A stretch of DNA of 64,000 nucleotides from Pelagibius sp. GTDB lineage: Bacteria; Pseudomonadota; Alphaproteobacteria; Kiloniellales; Kiloniellaceae. Numbering within the stretch: position 1 is the first letter of the stretch; the number at the start of each line of letters is the position of its first letter. Below, in pieces: positions 1 to 8,992 of this stretch. The notes under the pieces are model-generated. The model saw nothing but the letters and a program-made list of their open reading frames with translations, was not told the DNA's origin and did not search any database. The stretch spans positions 1 to 64,000 of the forward strand of contig NZ_JANQKD010000011.1 of the NCBI RefSeq assembly GCF_028281305.1, given 5' to 3'. Position numbers and translations under genes: made by a program.

Positions 1-199
1 CTCCCGTTTCGAGTTCCGCGGTCAGCAGATCGCCACCTCGCTGGAGAACATCGACGCGGCCAAGTCTGCGATCATGGACGTCGATCTGGCGGCTGAACAG
101 AGCAAGCTGGTGTCCAGCCAGGTGCTGGTTCAGGCGGCAGTCTCGGCCGTGTCGCAGGCCAACCAGATCCCGCAGTCACTCCTGCGGGTCCTGCAGTAG
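1..199 (+). CDS. fliC: Flagellin, C-terminal end (partial)
   Basis: The frame is open from the window edge to TAG at 197-199 and gives about 65 residues. It has the flagellin C-terminal signature: an amphipathic helix ending in SQANQIPQSLLRVL, with the IDAAKSAIMDVDLAAE segment before it. This is the coiled D0/D1 part that packs into the filament core. The neighbours flaG, fliD and fliS support the call. The N-terminal half lies outside the window, so length and paralogue identity cannot be judged. Confidence 0.9.
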   Translation, partial: SRFEFRGQQIATSLENIDAAKSAIMDVDLAAEQSKLVSSQVLVQAAVSAVSQANQIPQSLLRVLQ

Positions 200-303
200 G
201 CCCCGAACCGGGTCCGGACCAGGACGGTCGGGGTGGCGCTCCAGGGTGCTCCCCCGACTGTTCCGGGACGGACGCCGAGCCCGCGTAAGGAGGGCTTAGG
301 ACA

Positions 304-693
304 ATGGACACGAAACTTTTGGTTTCCACCGCGCTGGTTGCACCGCAACGCAGTACTCCGGCATCCAGCGGCGACAAGAGCCCGAAGACCACAGCCGTTG
401 GCACCACGAACCAGCCGGCGACTGTTGAAGCGCCCGGAACGGCACCGCGTAGTGATGCGGTGGAGCCGGCGGCTGGGACGACAGCCGCCAGCAAGGCGGT
501 GCTGCGCCAGAGCGCACCGGACTCGGCCCTGACGACCTACCGCGATCAGGACAGCGGCCGGCTGATTGTTCGGGTTTATGATCGTGAAAGTGGTGATGTC
601 GTGGTTGAATTTCCACCGGAGAAGGCATTCCGGTCAATCGAAGAGGCGCTGCCGAGCGCCGCGCCTGGCCGTAAATCGTCCGTGATTGTATAG
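304..693 (+). CDS. flaG: FlaG family flagellar protein
   Basis: This 129-residue protein has a low-complexity Ser/Thr/Ala/Pro-rich first two thirds and a conserved C-terminal FlaG core, about residues 78-115, with RDQDSGRLIVRVYDRESGD and then VVEFPPEKAF. FlaG proteins affect filament length and usually sit between flagellin and fliD, as here. A strong Shine-Dalgarno (AAGGAGG at about 287) sets the ATG at 304. It probably belongs to the flagellin-flaG-fliD-fliS group. Confidence 0.85.
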   Translation: MDTKLLVSTALVAPQRSTPASSGDKSPKTTAVGTTNQPATVEAPGTAPRSDAVEPAAGTTAASKAVLRQSAPDSALTTYRDQDSGRLIVRVYDRESGDVVVEFPPEKAFRSIEEALPSAAPGRKSSVIV

Positions 694-694
694 T

Positions 695-711
695 TTAACG
701 TATTGATAACC
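695..711 (+). promoter_or_regulatory. CtrA-like box upstream of fliD (imperfect)
   Basis: TTAA, seven bases, then ATAACC: one mismatch from TTAA-N7-TTAA. It lies 63-79 bp before the fliD ATG in an AT-rich patch. A second half site, TTAAC, follows at about 721. This is a motif match only; the function is inferred from better boxes elsewhere in the window. Confidence 0.3.
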
Positions 712-773
712 AATAATTCTTAACGAATTTTGAGCGATTGGGGCAGTAGCATTGGACCGTTAGGAGGAGTCTG

Positions 774-2498
774 ATGGTTGCAGGTACCCAAGGCACGGTT
801 TCCTTTATCGGAAACTCACCGCTCCTGACCGGGTCATTCTCCGGTCTGGACACGGCGGCCATTATTGAGGCCTCGCTTGCGGTCAAGCGTATCCCCATCG
901 ACCGGCTCAACAACCGGATTTCCGACAACGATACGCGCGTCGCCGCCTTCAACGAATTCACGGCGCTGCTGGAAACGCTGCAGTCGAGCGTCAACGCTCT
1001 GCGCAATCCGCCCGGCTCCACCGGCATTCTGAGCAACATCTTCGAGCAGAAGTCCGCCTTCATCACATCGGACACTGCCACGCCGGCGACGGAAATCCTT
1101 GGTGCGACAGCGACGAACAACGCGTCGCCCGGGACCTATGAGATCGAGGTCCTGCAGATCGCCGAGGCTCACAAGATATCGGGCAGCACCCTGACCGATG
1201 TGACCACCGCCCTGGGCGTGACCGAGACTCTGACGATCAACCTGGCGGGCGCTGCGGCCGAGGAGACCGCGACCATCGACATCACGGCGGATATGACAGC
1301 GACGGACATCGTCTTTGCCATCAACGCAGTGACTGGAACCACCGGTGTCCGGGCTTCGGCGCTGAAGATCGCCGACAACGATTTCCGCATCGTCTTCACG
1401 GCGGAGGAGACCAACAAGGATATCGAGATCACCGGCGACAACGGTGGCGCCACGCTGAACGCCCTGGGTGTCTCTGCCGACAACGGCACGACCTATACGA
1501 CTGTTCTGCAGCCCTCCCAGCCGGCGCAGCTTCGGCTGGATGACATCGCCACGATCATCGAGCGCGACTCCAACGAGATCGACGATCTGATCGACAACGT
1601 GACCCTTGATCTGTTCAAGGAAAGCGCGTCGTCCGGGACGACGATCACCCTGGAGATCGAGCCTGATCTTTCCGGCGTGAAGGCGCAGATCGAGTCCTTT
1701 GTGACGGCCTACAACGACGTCAAGATGTTCCTGAAATCTCAGCAGGTCGTCTCCGAGGAAGGGGAGGTCGATGCATCGGCGATCCTGTTCGGTGACAACC
1801 TGCTGCGCTCCCTGGGGCGGGACCTCGGGACCGATCTTGCCGATCTGGTGGACGGTGTAGATTCCACCGCGCTCGCGACCCTGCGCGGCGTTGGCATTGA
1901 GATTGCCGAAGACGGGACTCTGACCATCGACAACGGTACGCTGGACGCCAACCTGGTCGACAAGCTGGACGAGGTGCGCGGCGTTTTCGAATTCGGTTTT
2001 CAGTCGAGCTCCCCCGATATCCGCCTGATCGCCCGCAACGAACTGCTGAATGTCGGTGACTTCACCATCACCGTTCCGGCGGGCCCCATCGACGGCACCA
2101 ACTTGCAGGTTGGCGGCGTCGATGCCTTCGAGGTCGACGGCGGCCTGCTGCGCGGGCTTGCCGGCACGGTCTACGAAGGCATGACTTTGGCCTTTAACCG
2201 CAATCCCGCCGAGCCGGCGGAGACGATCACTATCTCCACCTCGACCGGGGTCGCCGAGCGGCTCTATCAGCGTCTTGACAGCTACGTCAACCAGGGCGAC
2301 GGGCTGATCACCGAGGAGGTGAACCGCCTGCAGGCCCAGAACGAGGATTTCGTCGATCAGATCGAATCCCTGGAGGCGCGGCTGGTGATCTTTCAGAACA
2401 AGCTGATCGAGAAGTACGCAGCCATGGAGCGTGCCGTAGCCGCCGCCGAGGCTGCCTCGAGCCAGCTTGAGGCTTTCCTCAAGGGCGGCGACGACTAG
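774..2498 (+). CDS. fliD: Flagellar filament cap protein FliD (HAP2)
   Basis: The product has 574 residues. The N-terminal FliD domain (about 12-110) shows the GSFSGLDTAAIIEA signature, followed by a helical stretch of the kind that forms the coiled legs. The C-terminal FliD domain (about 240-550) ends in a long heptad helix near 520-565. FliD forms the cap at the filament tip under which flagellin folds. GGAGGAG at about 763 sets the ATG. It lies between flaG and fliS, the usual order. The domains are normal and nothing is truncated. Confidence 0.93.
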   Translation: MVAGTQGTVSFIGNSPLLTGSFSGLDTAAIIEASLAVKRIPIDRLNNRISDNDTRVAAFNEFTALLETLQSSVNALRNPPGSTGILSNIFEQKSAFITSDTATPATEILGATATNNASPGTYEIEVLQIAEAHKISGSTLTDVTTALGVTETLTINLAGAAAEETATIDITADMTATDIVFAINAVTGTTGVRASALKIADNDFRIVFTAEETNKDIEITGDNGGATLNALGVSADNGTTYTTVLQPSQPAQLRLDDIATIIERDSNEIDDLIDNVTLDLFKESASSGTTITLEIEPDLSGVKAQIESFVTAYNDVKMFLKSQQVVSEEGEVDASAILFGDNLLRSLGRDLGTDLADLVDGVDSTALATLRGVGIEIAEDGTLTIDNGTLDANLVDKLDEVRGVFEFGFQSSSPDIRLIARNELLNVGDFTITVPAGPIDGTNLQVGGVDAFEVDGGLLRGLAGTVYEGMTLAFNRNPAEPAETITISTSTGVAERLYQRLDSYVNQGDGLITEEVNRLQAQNEDFVDQIESLEARLVIFQNKLIEKYAAMERAVAAAEAASSQLEAFLKGGDD

Positions 2499-2550
2499 GC
2501 CGGCTTCGCAGAGGCTTTCCCATTCCTGATCATGCTTGAGGTTCGGTGAC

Positions 2551-3030
2551 TTGACGCAGTCTTTCAACGCCCTTTCCGCATACCAGACCGCTTCCAAGAT
2601 GGTCTCGTCCCTGGGCGCAGTGGTGCTGCTCTATGACGCGATGATCAAGGAGGTGGCCAACGCGAAAACGGCCATCGAAGAGGGGCGTATCGAGGACCGT
2701 TTCAACGCCACACAGAAGGCCTGCAAGATCCTGGTCGGCCTGCAATCGCACCTGGACTTCGAGAAAGGCGGGAACGTCTCGCTGATGCTCGACCAGTTCT
2801 ATCATACGATCTTCCGCGATCTGCAGCAGGTCAACATGAAGAACTCGGTGCCGATCTGTGACGGTATCATCACCGCACTCAGCGAGGTGAGGGCGAGCTG
2901 GGCCGAGCTGGCCCAGAACGAGCAGCGCACCGGGTCGCCGGACGGCAAGCAACAGGCGGCGAAACCCGCCAAGCCTGCGCAGGAGCCCGAGCGTCCGCCA
3001 GAGGCATCCTCGCTCACGATTTCCATCTGA
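2551..3030 (+). CDS. fliS: Flagellin export chaperone FliS
   Basis: FliS is a cytosolic chaperone that binds the flagellin C-terminus before export. The product has about 159 residues. The core (about residues 10-125) shows AYQTA, then VVLLYDAMIKEV, and a helix bundle with LDQFYHTIFRDL. The C-terminal tail is Gln/Ala/Pro-rich and looks disordered. There is no early ATG. I prefer TTG at 2551 because GAGG at 2538-2541 is a well-spaced ribosome site; TTG at 2536 is the alternative and lacks one. Confidence 0.87.
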   Translation: MTQSFNALSAYQTASKMVSSLGAVVLLYDAMIKEVANAKTAIEEGRIEDRFNATQKACKILVGLQSHLDFEKGGNVSLMLDQFYHTIFRDLQQVNMKNSVPICDGIITALSEVRASWAELAQNEQRTGSPDGKQQAAKPAKPAQEPERPPEASSLTISI

Positions 3031-3250
3031 CGCTCTGCCCCCCCCCGGTCGCCGCAACCGCCGGCAACGCCAAGAACCGAGTGGCTTTCCACCTGCCATG
3101 CATCTCGGAGCCGTCTTTCGCGACCGGAAAGTTAACGGCCGGAAAGGTTCTTTTAGTGAATCGGGGCTTAACTTGCCTGTTCACCCGGCGGTAACCGTGA
3201 CCCGGCCCGCTTGGTAGTCGCAATTCTAGGCATCCGAAGAGCAGGACATC

Positions 3251-5425
3251 ATGAGCTACGAGCAGGCAGCGCCAGACGCCAGTGCGGAGGTCAGTGAAGG
3301 ACCCAAGGCCAAGGGCGCCGCCAAGAAGCGCCGGCGGGGCGAAGGCAAGGGTTCCCGGCCGCTGCGCAACGCTGAGAAGATGATCGATGCGGCGCGCGAG
3401 AAGATCGAGGCGAAGCGCTGGAAGGATGCCGCGAACCTCTTGAAGCGCGCCCTCAATGCCGACCGCGGCAACGGTGTCGTCATGGCGCTGCTGTCCCATG
3501 TGCACCTGAACCAGCGTAAGCTCGCCGACGTTCGCAAGCTGATGAAGCGAGCGCTCGAGGCGGCGCCGATGGAGCCGGAGGTTCATCGGCTTCACGGCAA
3601 GATGCTTCATGCCATCAACGAGATGGATGCTGCCGCCAACGCTTTCAGCCATGCCTTGCAACTCAATCCAGAGTACAGCGATGCCTACCGCGACCTGGCG
3701 GTCCTGCTGATCGACGCCGGCGTCCTCGACCAGGCGACCGAAGCCCTTATAATGACGGTCAAGCTGAACCCGCAGGATGCCGTCGCTTTCTACCATCTCG
3801 GCCTGATCAAGAAGATGCAGGGGCAGGAAAGCGAGGCCATCGACGCCTACAGCATGGCTGTTGCCCTCAAGCCCAACTACGCCGAGGCCCACATCAACCT
3901 CGGAAAGATCGCGATCGACCACGGCAAGCATGAGCTGGGGGAAAGGGCCTGCCGCAAAGCCATCGAAGCGGATCCAAGCATTGCCCAGGCCTATGTGAAC
4001 CTGGGGATGGTCCTGCGCGAGCAGAAGAAACTCGAGGAAGCGCTGGAGTATGCCCGTAAAGGCGTCGAACTGGACCCGCGCAGCGGAGCGTCCCAGTCGA
4101 ACCTCGGCAACGTCTACATGGACCTGCAACGCTACCGCGAAGCTTTGGCTTGCTTCCGCAAGGCGATGGAGTTCCAGCCCAGCTTCGCCACCAGCTATTT
4201 CAACTTCGGCAACGCCCTGCGTCTGCTCCACGATCTCGACAAGGCCCATGCGTCCTATGACCAGGCTCTGGCGTTGGAGGATGAGCGCGGCGAATTTCAT
4301 CACAACAAGGGTCTGGTCTATCAGGAGCAGGGGCTGCACAAGGAGGCGCTGGAGAAGTTCCGCCTTGCCCACAAGCTGAAACCGGAACACATGGGCCTTG
4401 AGTTCTCGCTCGCCCGGTCTCTGTGGAACAACGGTTTCTTCGAGGAGTCCTGGGAGCACTTCGATGCCGGCCTGACCGGCGAGCTGCGTCTGCCGAACCG
4501 CCGGTTCCAGGTTCCCCGCTGGCACGGCGAAGACATCCATGACAAACGGATCCTCGTCTGGCGCGAGCAGGGTGTCGGCGATGAGATCGACTTTGCGCGC
4601 CGGTTCCAGCAGATTATCGACAAGGCGGGGGAAGTCATCATCGAGGCAGACAAGCGGCTCGTCGATGTGTTCCAGCGCAGTTTTCCGAAGGCCAAGTTCC
4701 TGCCGGAGCGTCTGGACGGCAAGAACGATTGGGAGCGGGAGGATTGCGACCTGCATTTGCCCGCCGGCAACCTGATGCAGTACTTCCCTCTCACCCAGCA
4801 AGAGATCGGTGTTGCCGGCACCTACCCGGAGGACGATATCGAAGCGGCTTTCGCCTGCCGGGAGCGGGGCAAGGACAGTAAAGGCTATCTGGTCCCGAAC
4901 CCCGAGAGGTTCGATGAAATGACCGAGCGCCTTGCCGACATGCCGGAGGGGCCGAAGATCGGCATTTGCTGGCGCAGTAAGTTTTCCCACCGCGATCGCG
5001 ACATCCACTATACCGACCTGGAGATGTGGGAGCCGATCCTGCGGATTCCCGGGGTGAACTTCGTCAATGTGCACTACGATCCTAACGAGGAGGAAGTGCG
5101 TGGTGTCGAGGAACAGTTCGGCATCAAGATTCACCGCTGGGACGATCTCGATCTGAGGATGGATCTCGACGGCGCCTTCGCCTTGACGGCGCAGCTCGAC
5201 ATGGTCGTTTCGACCTCTACCTCGCCGAACCGCATCGCCGATGCGGTGGGCACCGAGGTCTGGCTCATGATGGCTGGTGGTCGCTGCCTCGAGCAGCCGG
5301 TGACCGGCGACTACGGGCTGCCAAACCGCATGGTCTGGCAGCGCCACTGGACAGAAGAGTGGTCCGTCCTGATCGAACGCATTGCCCGGGCGCTCAAGGC
5401 GCGGGTCGAGGCGAAAGCCTACTGA
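3251..5425 (+). CDS. TPR protein with GT9/GT41-like glycosyltransferase domain, candidate flagellin glycosyltransferase
   Basis: The product has 724 residues. A Lys/Arg-rich head (about 16-40) is followed by roughly nine to ten tetratricopeptide repeats (about 40-385) with the usual ALxLNPxxxxAYxNLG pattern. The C-terminal domain (about 410-720) carries the EQGVGDEI motif near 438 and a DMVVSTSTSPNRIADAVG segment, both typical of TPR-linked family 9/41-like sugar transferases. Substrate is not visible. The position between fliS and fliW suggests a role in flagellin modification; this is inference. It is transcribed away from fliW, and a shared terminator lies between them. Confidence 0.65.
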   Translation: MSYEQAAPDASAEVSEGPKAKGAAKKRRRGEGKGSRPLRNAEKMIDAAREKIEAKRWKDAANLLKRALNADRGNGVVMALLSHVHLNQRKLADVRKLMKRALEAAPMEPEVHRLHGKMLHAINEMDAAANAFSHALQLNPEYSDAYRDLAVLLIDAGVLDQATEALIMTVKLNPQDAVAFYHLGLIKKMQGQESEAIDAYSMAVALKPNYAEAHINLGKIAIDHGKHELGERACRKAIEADPSIAQAYVNLGMVLREQKKLEEALEYARKGVELDPRSGASQSNLGNVYMDLQRYREALACFRKAMEFQPSFATSYFNFGNALRLLHDLDKAHASYDQALALEDERGEFHHNKGLVYQEQGLHKEALEKFRLAHKLKPEHMGLEFSLARSLWNNGFFEESWEHFDAGLTGELRLPNRRFQVPRWHGEDIHDKRILVWREQGVGDEIDFARRFQQIIDKAGEVIIEADKRLVDVFQRSFPKAKFLPERLDGKNDWEREDCDLHLPAGNLMQYFPLTQQEIGVAGTYPEDDIEAAFACRERGKDSKGYLVPNPERFDEMTERLADMPEGPKIGICWRSKFSHRDRDIHYTDLEMWEPILRIPGVNFVNVHYDPNEEEVRGVEEQFGIKIHRWDDLDLRMDLDGAFALTAQLDMVVSTSTSPNRIADAVGTEVWLMMAGGRCLEQPVTGDYGLPNRMVWQRHWTEEWSVLIERIARALKARVEAKAY

Positions 5426-5491
5426 TCTTCCACCCGGCTGTAGCGTCGGACCCCGGGCTTCGGCGATGAACTGAGCTTCGGCGAAAAAGCG

Positions 5492-5519
5492 AAAGGGCCC
5501 GCAGTGAAGCGGGCCCTTT
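5492..5519. terminator. Bidirectional rho-independent terminator
   Basis: A perfect 11-bp stem, AAAGGGCCCGC pairing with GCGGGCCCTTT, has a 6-nt loop and ends in A/T runs on both sides. It sits between the convergent TPR/glycosyltransferase gene and fliW and can end both transcripts. Confidence 0.85.
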
Positions 5520-5556
5520 GGTCTTGTTCTGCCGGCCGGGCGGCGGGTGCGCCCGC

Positions 5557-6069
5557 TTAGAGCGTATGGCGCACGTCGTAGCGGTCGTTCGGCAGGATGT
5601 ACTGCCAGGCAAGGCGGTTCGCCGTGTCGATGAAGATCGGCGCGCGCATGTTGACCGAGGTCTCGAAGCTGCTGCCGATCTTGCGGAAGGTCGCGATCAG
5701 CATGATCGCGCAATCGCCTGGTGCAATGCCGAGATGCTGCTGCGCGCTTTCGACATCCTTCGGCTCGATCAGGGCCGCGCCGGGATCGTAGGGCAGCACG
5801 ATGAAGGACAGATCGGTCGGTTCCAGCGCCTGAAGCAGCATGAAGCTGGATTGGGTTTCGCTGGGGACCATCGCCAGACCGAAGGTCTGGTAGCCGACGA
5901 ATCCGGGAATCGCCTTCGGGAAGGTCAAGGCCTGGGCCAGATCGAACTCGATGGTCCCGAAACGGGTATCGATCGTTTTCTTGTCATTCCCCGCGGACAG
6001 CGGTGCCGAGGCCATCGCTCCAGGGGACTCTGGTGCTGCCTTCTTGGCTGCCATGTGTTCGTGGGGCAT
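5557..6069 (-). CDS. fliW: Flagellar assembly factor FliW
   Basis: This 170-residue protein has a short Ala-rich head and then the complete FliW fold: TRFGTIEF, FPKAIPGFVGYQTFGL and the conserved end FIDTANRLAWQYIL. In bacteria where it has been studied, FliW binds flagellin and antagonises CsrA, so that flagellin translation tracks export. A csrA gene lies at 29100-29372. A good Shine-Dalgarno (AAGGAG) precedes the ATG. It follows flgL by 56 nt and is probably the last gene of the flgI-flgJ-flgN-flgK-flgL-fliW run. Confidence 0.9.
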   Translation of the reverse strand: MPHEHMAAKKAAPESPGAMASAPLSAGNDKKTIDTRFGTIEFDLAQALTFPKAIPGFVGYQTFGLAMVPSETQSSFMLLQALEPTDLSFIVLPYDPGAALIEPKDVESAQQHLGIAPGDCAIMLIATFRKIGSSFETSVNMRAPIFIDTANRLAWQYILPNDRYDVRHTL

Positions 6070-6125
6070 GGTTAACTCCTTACTCGTGACGACGCTATTA
6101 TCGCCGCCTTGTGGTTACGAAATCG

Positions 6126-7046
6126 CTATCTAAGGTAGTTTAAAAGACTTAAATCGCTGATCCTGGAGATCGCCAGATAGGAGCCCTGAAGCTGGACTTC
6201 GTCCTGGGCCAGGCGGGTCGTCGCCTCGGCGACGTCGACGTCCTCCAGCGTGGATACCAGGTTGGTGGCATAGGTCAGGTAGTCGTCGTGGCCGCTGCTG
6301 GCCGCCTCCAGAACCTTGCTGCTGGCACCGATCCGTCCGCGGATGTCGCTGAGGCCGTCGACCGCGGATTTCATCATCGTATAGGCCTGTTCCAGAACCG
6401 CGCCGTCCAGGTTGGCGCCGGCATAGTCCATGTAGGAGAGGGCCCGCAGCATCTCCTCGAATGCCGGCTCATCGGCGGTGATGCCGTAGCTCGTCTCGAA
6501 GGTTTCGTCGGCCCGCACCGACAGGTTCAGGTTGTCGCCCTGATAATAGTCGAAGTCTGCGGTGAAGACGCCCGGCAGGCCCGCCTGCGGGGTGTAGGCG
6601 ACATCGGCCAGATCGACAGCGGGGGCGTCGGTCTGCGATCCGGCGAAGAGGTAGCGGTCTTCGTGCGAGGTGTTGAGCAGCGATTCCGCCTCGGCCAGGA
6701 AGGTCGCGGAGAACTCCTGCAGCGGGACGTCGTTGATGTTCTCGCCGGAGATCGCCGAACTCATAATTGCCAGCACCTCGGTGGCCCGTTCCACCATGAT
6801 GGCAACCGAGGACTCCATGATGCCGAGCCGGGTCAGGGCCTGATCAATGTTGCGGTTGAACTGCTCCGTCCGGGCGACAGAGCGTTCGATGTTGACCAGT
6901 TCGCTGGCATCGGTGGAGATGCTGGAATACTGCTGCGCACGCTTGCCGCTGGCGATCTCGATCTGCCGTTCGGCGACGCTGCTCTGGGTGCGCATCGTAT
7001 AGGACAGCGTCAGCTGGTACTGGGCGAAGTCTGCAACGCGAAACAT
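6126..7046 (-). CDS. flgL: Flagellar hook-filament junction protein FlgL (HAP3)
   Basis: The product has 306 residues. Its N-terminal flagellin-like helix has YTMRTQSSVAERQIEIASGK, and its C-terminal helix ends ISRISDLSLLNYLR, the paired D0/D1 ends of the flagellin/FlgL family. The middle shows DRYLFAGSQTDAPA, typical of FlgL. It lies 16 nt after flgK, the standard order for the two junction proteins. Confidence 0.92.
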   Translation of the reverse strand: MFRVADFAQYQLTLSYTMRTQSSVAERQIEIASGKRAQQYSSISTDASELVNIERSVARTEQFNRNIDQALTRLGIMESSVAIMVERATEVLAIMSSAISGENINDVPLQEFSATFLAEAESLLNTSHEDRYLFAGSQTDAPAVDLADVAYTPQAGLPGVFTADFDYYQGDNLNLSVRADETFETSYGITADEPAFEEMLRALSYMDYAGANLDGAVLEQAYTMMKSAVDGLSDIRGRIGASSKVLEAASSGHDDYLTYATNLVSTLEDVDVAEATTRLAQDEVQLQGSYLAISRISDLSLLNYLR

Positions 7047-7062
7047 CAGCGGGCTCCCATCC

Positions 7063-8946
7063 TTAGGTCAGGTTCAGAAGCGTTTCGAGCATTTCATCGA
7101 CCACCTGTACGACCCGGGCCGAAGCGTTGTAGGCGTTCTGGAAGATGGTCATGTTGGCCAGTTCTTCGTCCATGTTGACCCCGGCCTCCGAGAGAAACTT
7201 GGCCTGGAGGTCCTCGAAGAAGAAGGTCTGGAAGTCCAGAGTGTCCTCCGCCGCCGCGGTGGCCGACGCGTTGAACGAGAGGACCACCCCCGCGTAGCCG
7301 GAAAAGGTCGTGCTGGTGGACGAGGGGCCGTTGGCAACGCTGTTGTAAGTGAAGTTCTCCCCGAAGGCGTTGGCCAACTGCTGGGCGATCTCGTTGTCGC
7401 CGGTCCCCAGGGAGAGGGCCGGAGGCGTGCCGCGCAGCATGCCCCGGGAGAGGTAAGCAGGATCGTCGACAAGCGACTGGCGAACCGCAATGGTGCTGGA
7501 GATCCCGGTTTGGCTGCCCTGGTTGGCGGCGGCGGGAATGCCGGTGCTCAGTTCCGGCGTTTCGAACATGTCGTTGAGGCCGAAGAAGTTGGAGAAGCCC
7601 AGGTAGGTTTCCTGCGCGGCGTCTCCGTCGGCGTCGAACTGGATGGTCGCGTCGCCGAAGTCGGCGGCCGGCCCGTTGTCGAGAATGGCCAGGCGAAAGC
7701 CCGGCTCCATCTTGATCTCCATGCGGTTGGCGTTCCAGGCGGCGGTGCCGTAGCCGGGTGCCGCCGTCAAATGGCCGTTGATCGCAGCGATGATCGCATT
7801 GGGCGTGGTGGCGCCGGCGGCGATGGTCAGCGGCGCGCTGACGGCGTTGCCGTTGGCGTCGAGGATGGCAAAGTTGACGTCCGAACCCAATGTCAGCGGG
7901 TCGGTCGGTGTGTTGATGACCCTGGTGCCGTACATCGCTGCCGGGTCGGCGGCGCCGGTGCCCTGGCCCATCGGTGTGTTGGCCCCGCGGTTGTGGACGC
8001 GGTTCAGGGCATCGCGCATCTGGCCGGCGAGCTGATCGAGCTGCTCTGTCATCGCCGGCAGGACGTTGTCGCGCATGTCGATCAGGGCTTCCAGCTTGCC
8101 GCCGCGGATTTCCGTGGTGATGTCGCTGGTCGGCGGCGGCGTGGCGCCGCCGTTCAGATAGATGCCGCTGATGGTCGTCGGGTAAGTCTCGTTGGCCGTC
8201 ATGAAGGGCGTGACGGTGTAGGAGAGGGCTCCGAAGGAGGTTCCGGAGACCAGCGAACGGCCGGAGGACGTGAACAGCCGGATCTGGCCGAAGGAGTCCG
8301 TGAACTCCTGCAGTTCCATGTACTCCGAGATGGTCTTGACCGCCACGTCGCGCCGGTCCTGGAGGTCGCCGACCGGCAGGCCCTTGGTCGTGTTGTTCGC
8401 GATCTGGGCGTTGAGATCGGCAATGATTTCCAGCTCGGCGTTGATGATGTCGACCGCGGCATTGATCTCCGCGTCGGCCTGTGTCCGCAGGTTCTGGACG
8501 TTGGTGCCCATGTTGTTGAAGTACTGGGCCATCTCGACCGCTTCGTTGACGGCGTCGAAACGGTGGGCCGCCACCTCCGGGCTGTTGGCCACGTTTTCGA
8601 TCGCAAGCGCGAGGTCGGTGATGGAGTTGCCCAGGGCGTTGTTGTTGCCCAGCGACCCGAACATGGCCTGCATGCGGTTGTAGTAGTCAGCCGTGACTTC
8701 TGCGTTGCCGAGCACCGTGGTCTCGGTCATCAGGTCGCGGCGCAGGAACTGATCGATGCGCCTGACGATCTGGGCGGTTTCGACGCCGTTGCCCTGGCCG
8801 CCGAGGACCCGGTTCTGCTGCTGGTGAACCTTGCGGGCATAGTCCGGCGTGTTCACGTTGGCCACGTTGCCGGAGGTGACCTGCAAGGCGGTCTGATTCA
8901 CCTGAAGCCCTGCCAGGGCGCTGGAAAGAGCAATACTCAGCGACAT
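7063..8946 (-). CDS. flgK: Flagellar hook-associated protein FlgK (HAP1)
   Basis: The product has 627 residues from the ATG at 8946, chosen because MSLSIALSSALAGLQVNQ is the canonical start; the open frame continues upstream but not in FlgK-like sequence. The rod-type N-terminal motif (SGNVANVNTPDYARK) and a C-terminal helix with FQNAYNASARVVQVVDEM are intact. FlgK is the first hook-filament junction ring. The internal domain is rich in Ala/Thr/Asn beta segments, as usual. It is followed by flgL and preceded by the flgN-like chaperone gene. Confidence 0.93.
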   Translation of the reverse strand: MSLSIALSSALAGLQVNQTALQVTSGNVANVNTPDYARKVHQQQNRVLGGQGNGVETAQIVRRIDQFLRRDLMTETTVLGNAEVTADYYNRMQAMFGSLGNNNALGNSITDLALAIENVANSPEVAAHRFDAVNEAVEMAQYFNNMGTNVQNLRTQADAEINAAVDIINAELEIIADLNAQIANNTTKGLPVGDLQDRRDVAVKTISEYMELQEFTDSFGQIRLFTSSGRSLVSGTSFGALSYTVTPFMTANETYPTTISGIYLNGGATPPPTSDITTEIRGGKLEALIDMRDNVLPAMTEQLDQLAGQMRDALNRVHNRGANTPMGQGTGAADPAAMYGTRVINTPTDPLTLGSDVNFAILDANGNAVSAPLTIAAGATTPNAIIAAINGHLTAAPGYGTAAWNANRMEIKMEPGFRLAILDNGPAADFGDATIQFDADGDAAQETYLGFSNFFGLNDMFETPELSTGIPAAANQGSQTGISSTIAVRQSLVDDPAYLSRGMLRGTPPALSLGTGDNEIAQQLANAFGENFTYNSVANGPSSTSTTFSGYAGVVLSFNASATAAAEDTLDFQTFFFEDLQAKFLSEAGVNMDEELANMTIFQNAYNASARVVQVVDEMLETLLNLT

Positions 8947-8992
8947 CTTTGGCGTCTCTCTCTTTTGGTCTGCTGCGTGCCTTGGCTGATGT

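Noticed and set aside
226-258. Hairpin GTCGGGG/CCCCGAC between flagellin and flaG
   Set aside because: A stem can form but there is no T-run, and the loop is long; not called as a terminator.
834-2597. Long open frame antisense to fliD
   Set aside because: No recognisable domain; it is the complement of a conserved FliD gene.
3014-5713. Very long open frame (about 900 codons) antisense to the TPR/glycosyltransferase gene
   Set aside because: Its translation has no domain logic, is shadow-like (high Arg/His/Leu/Gln) and runs through the terminator. The plus-strand TPR protein explains the sequence.
6130-6160. TTAA-rich sequence near the flgL stop resembling a CtrA site for fliW
   Set aside because: Spacing is 5 bp and it is inside flgL coding sequence; fliW is probably read from the upstream operon.
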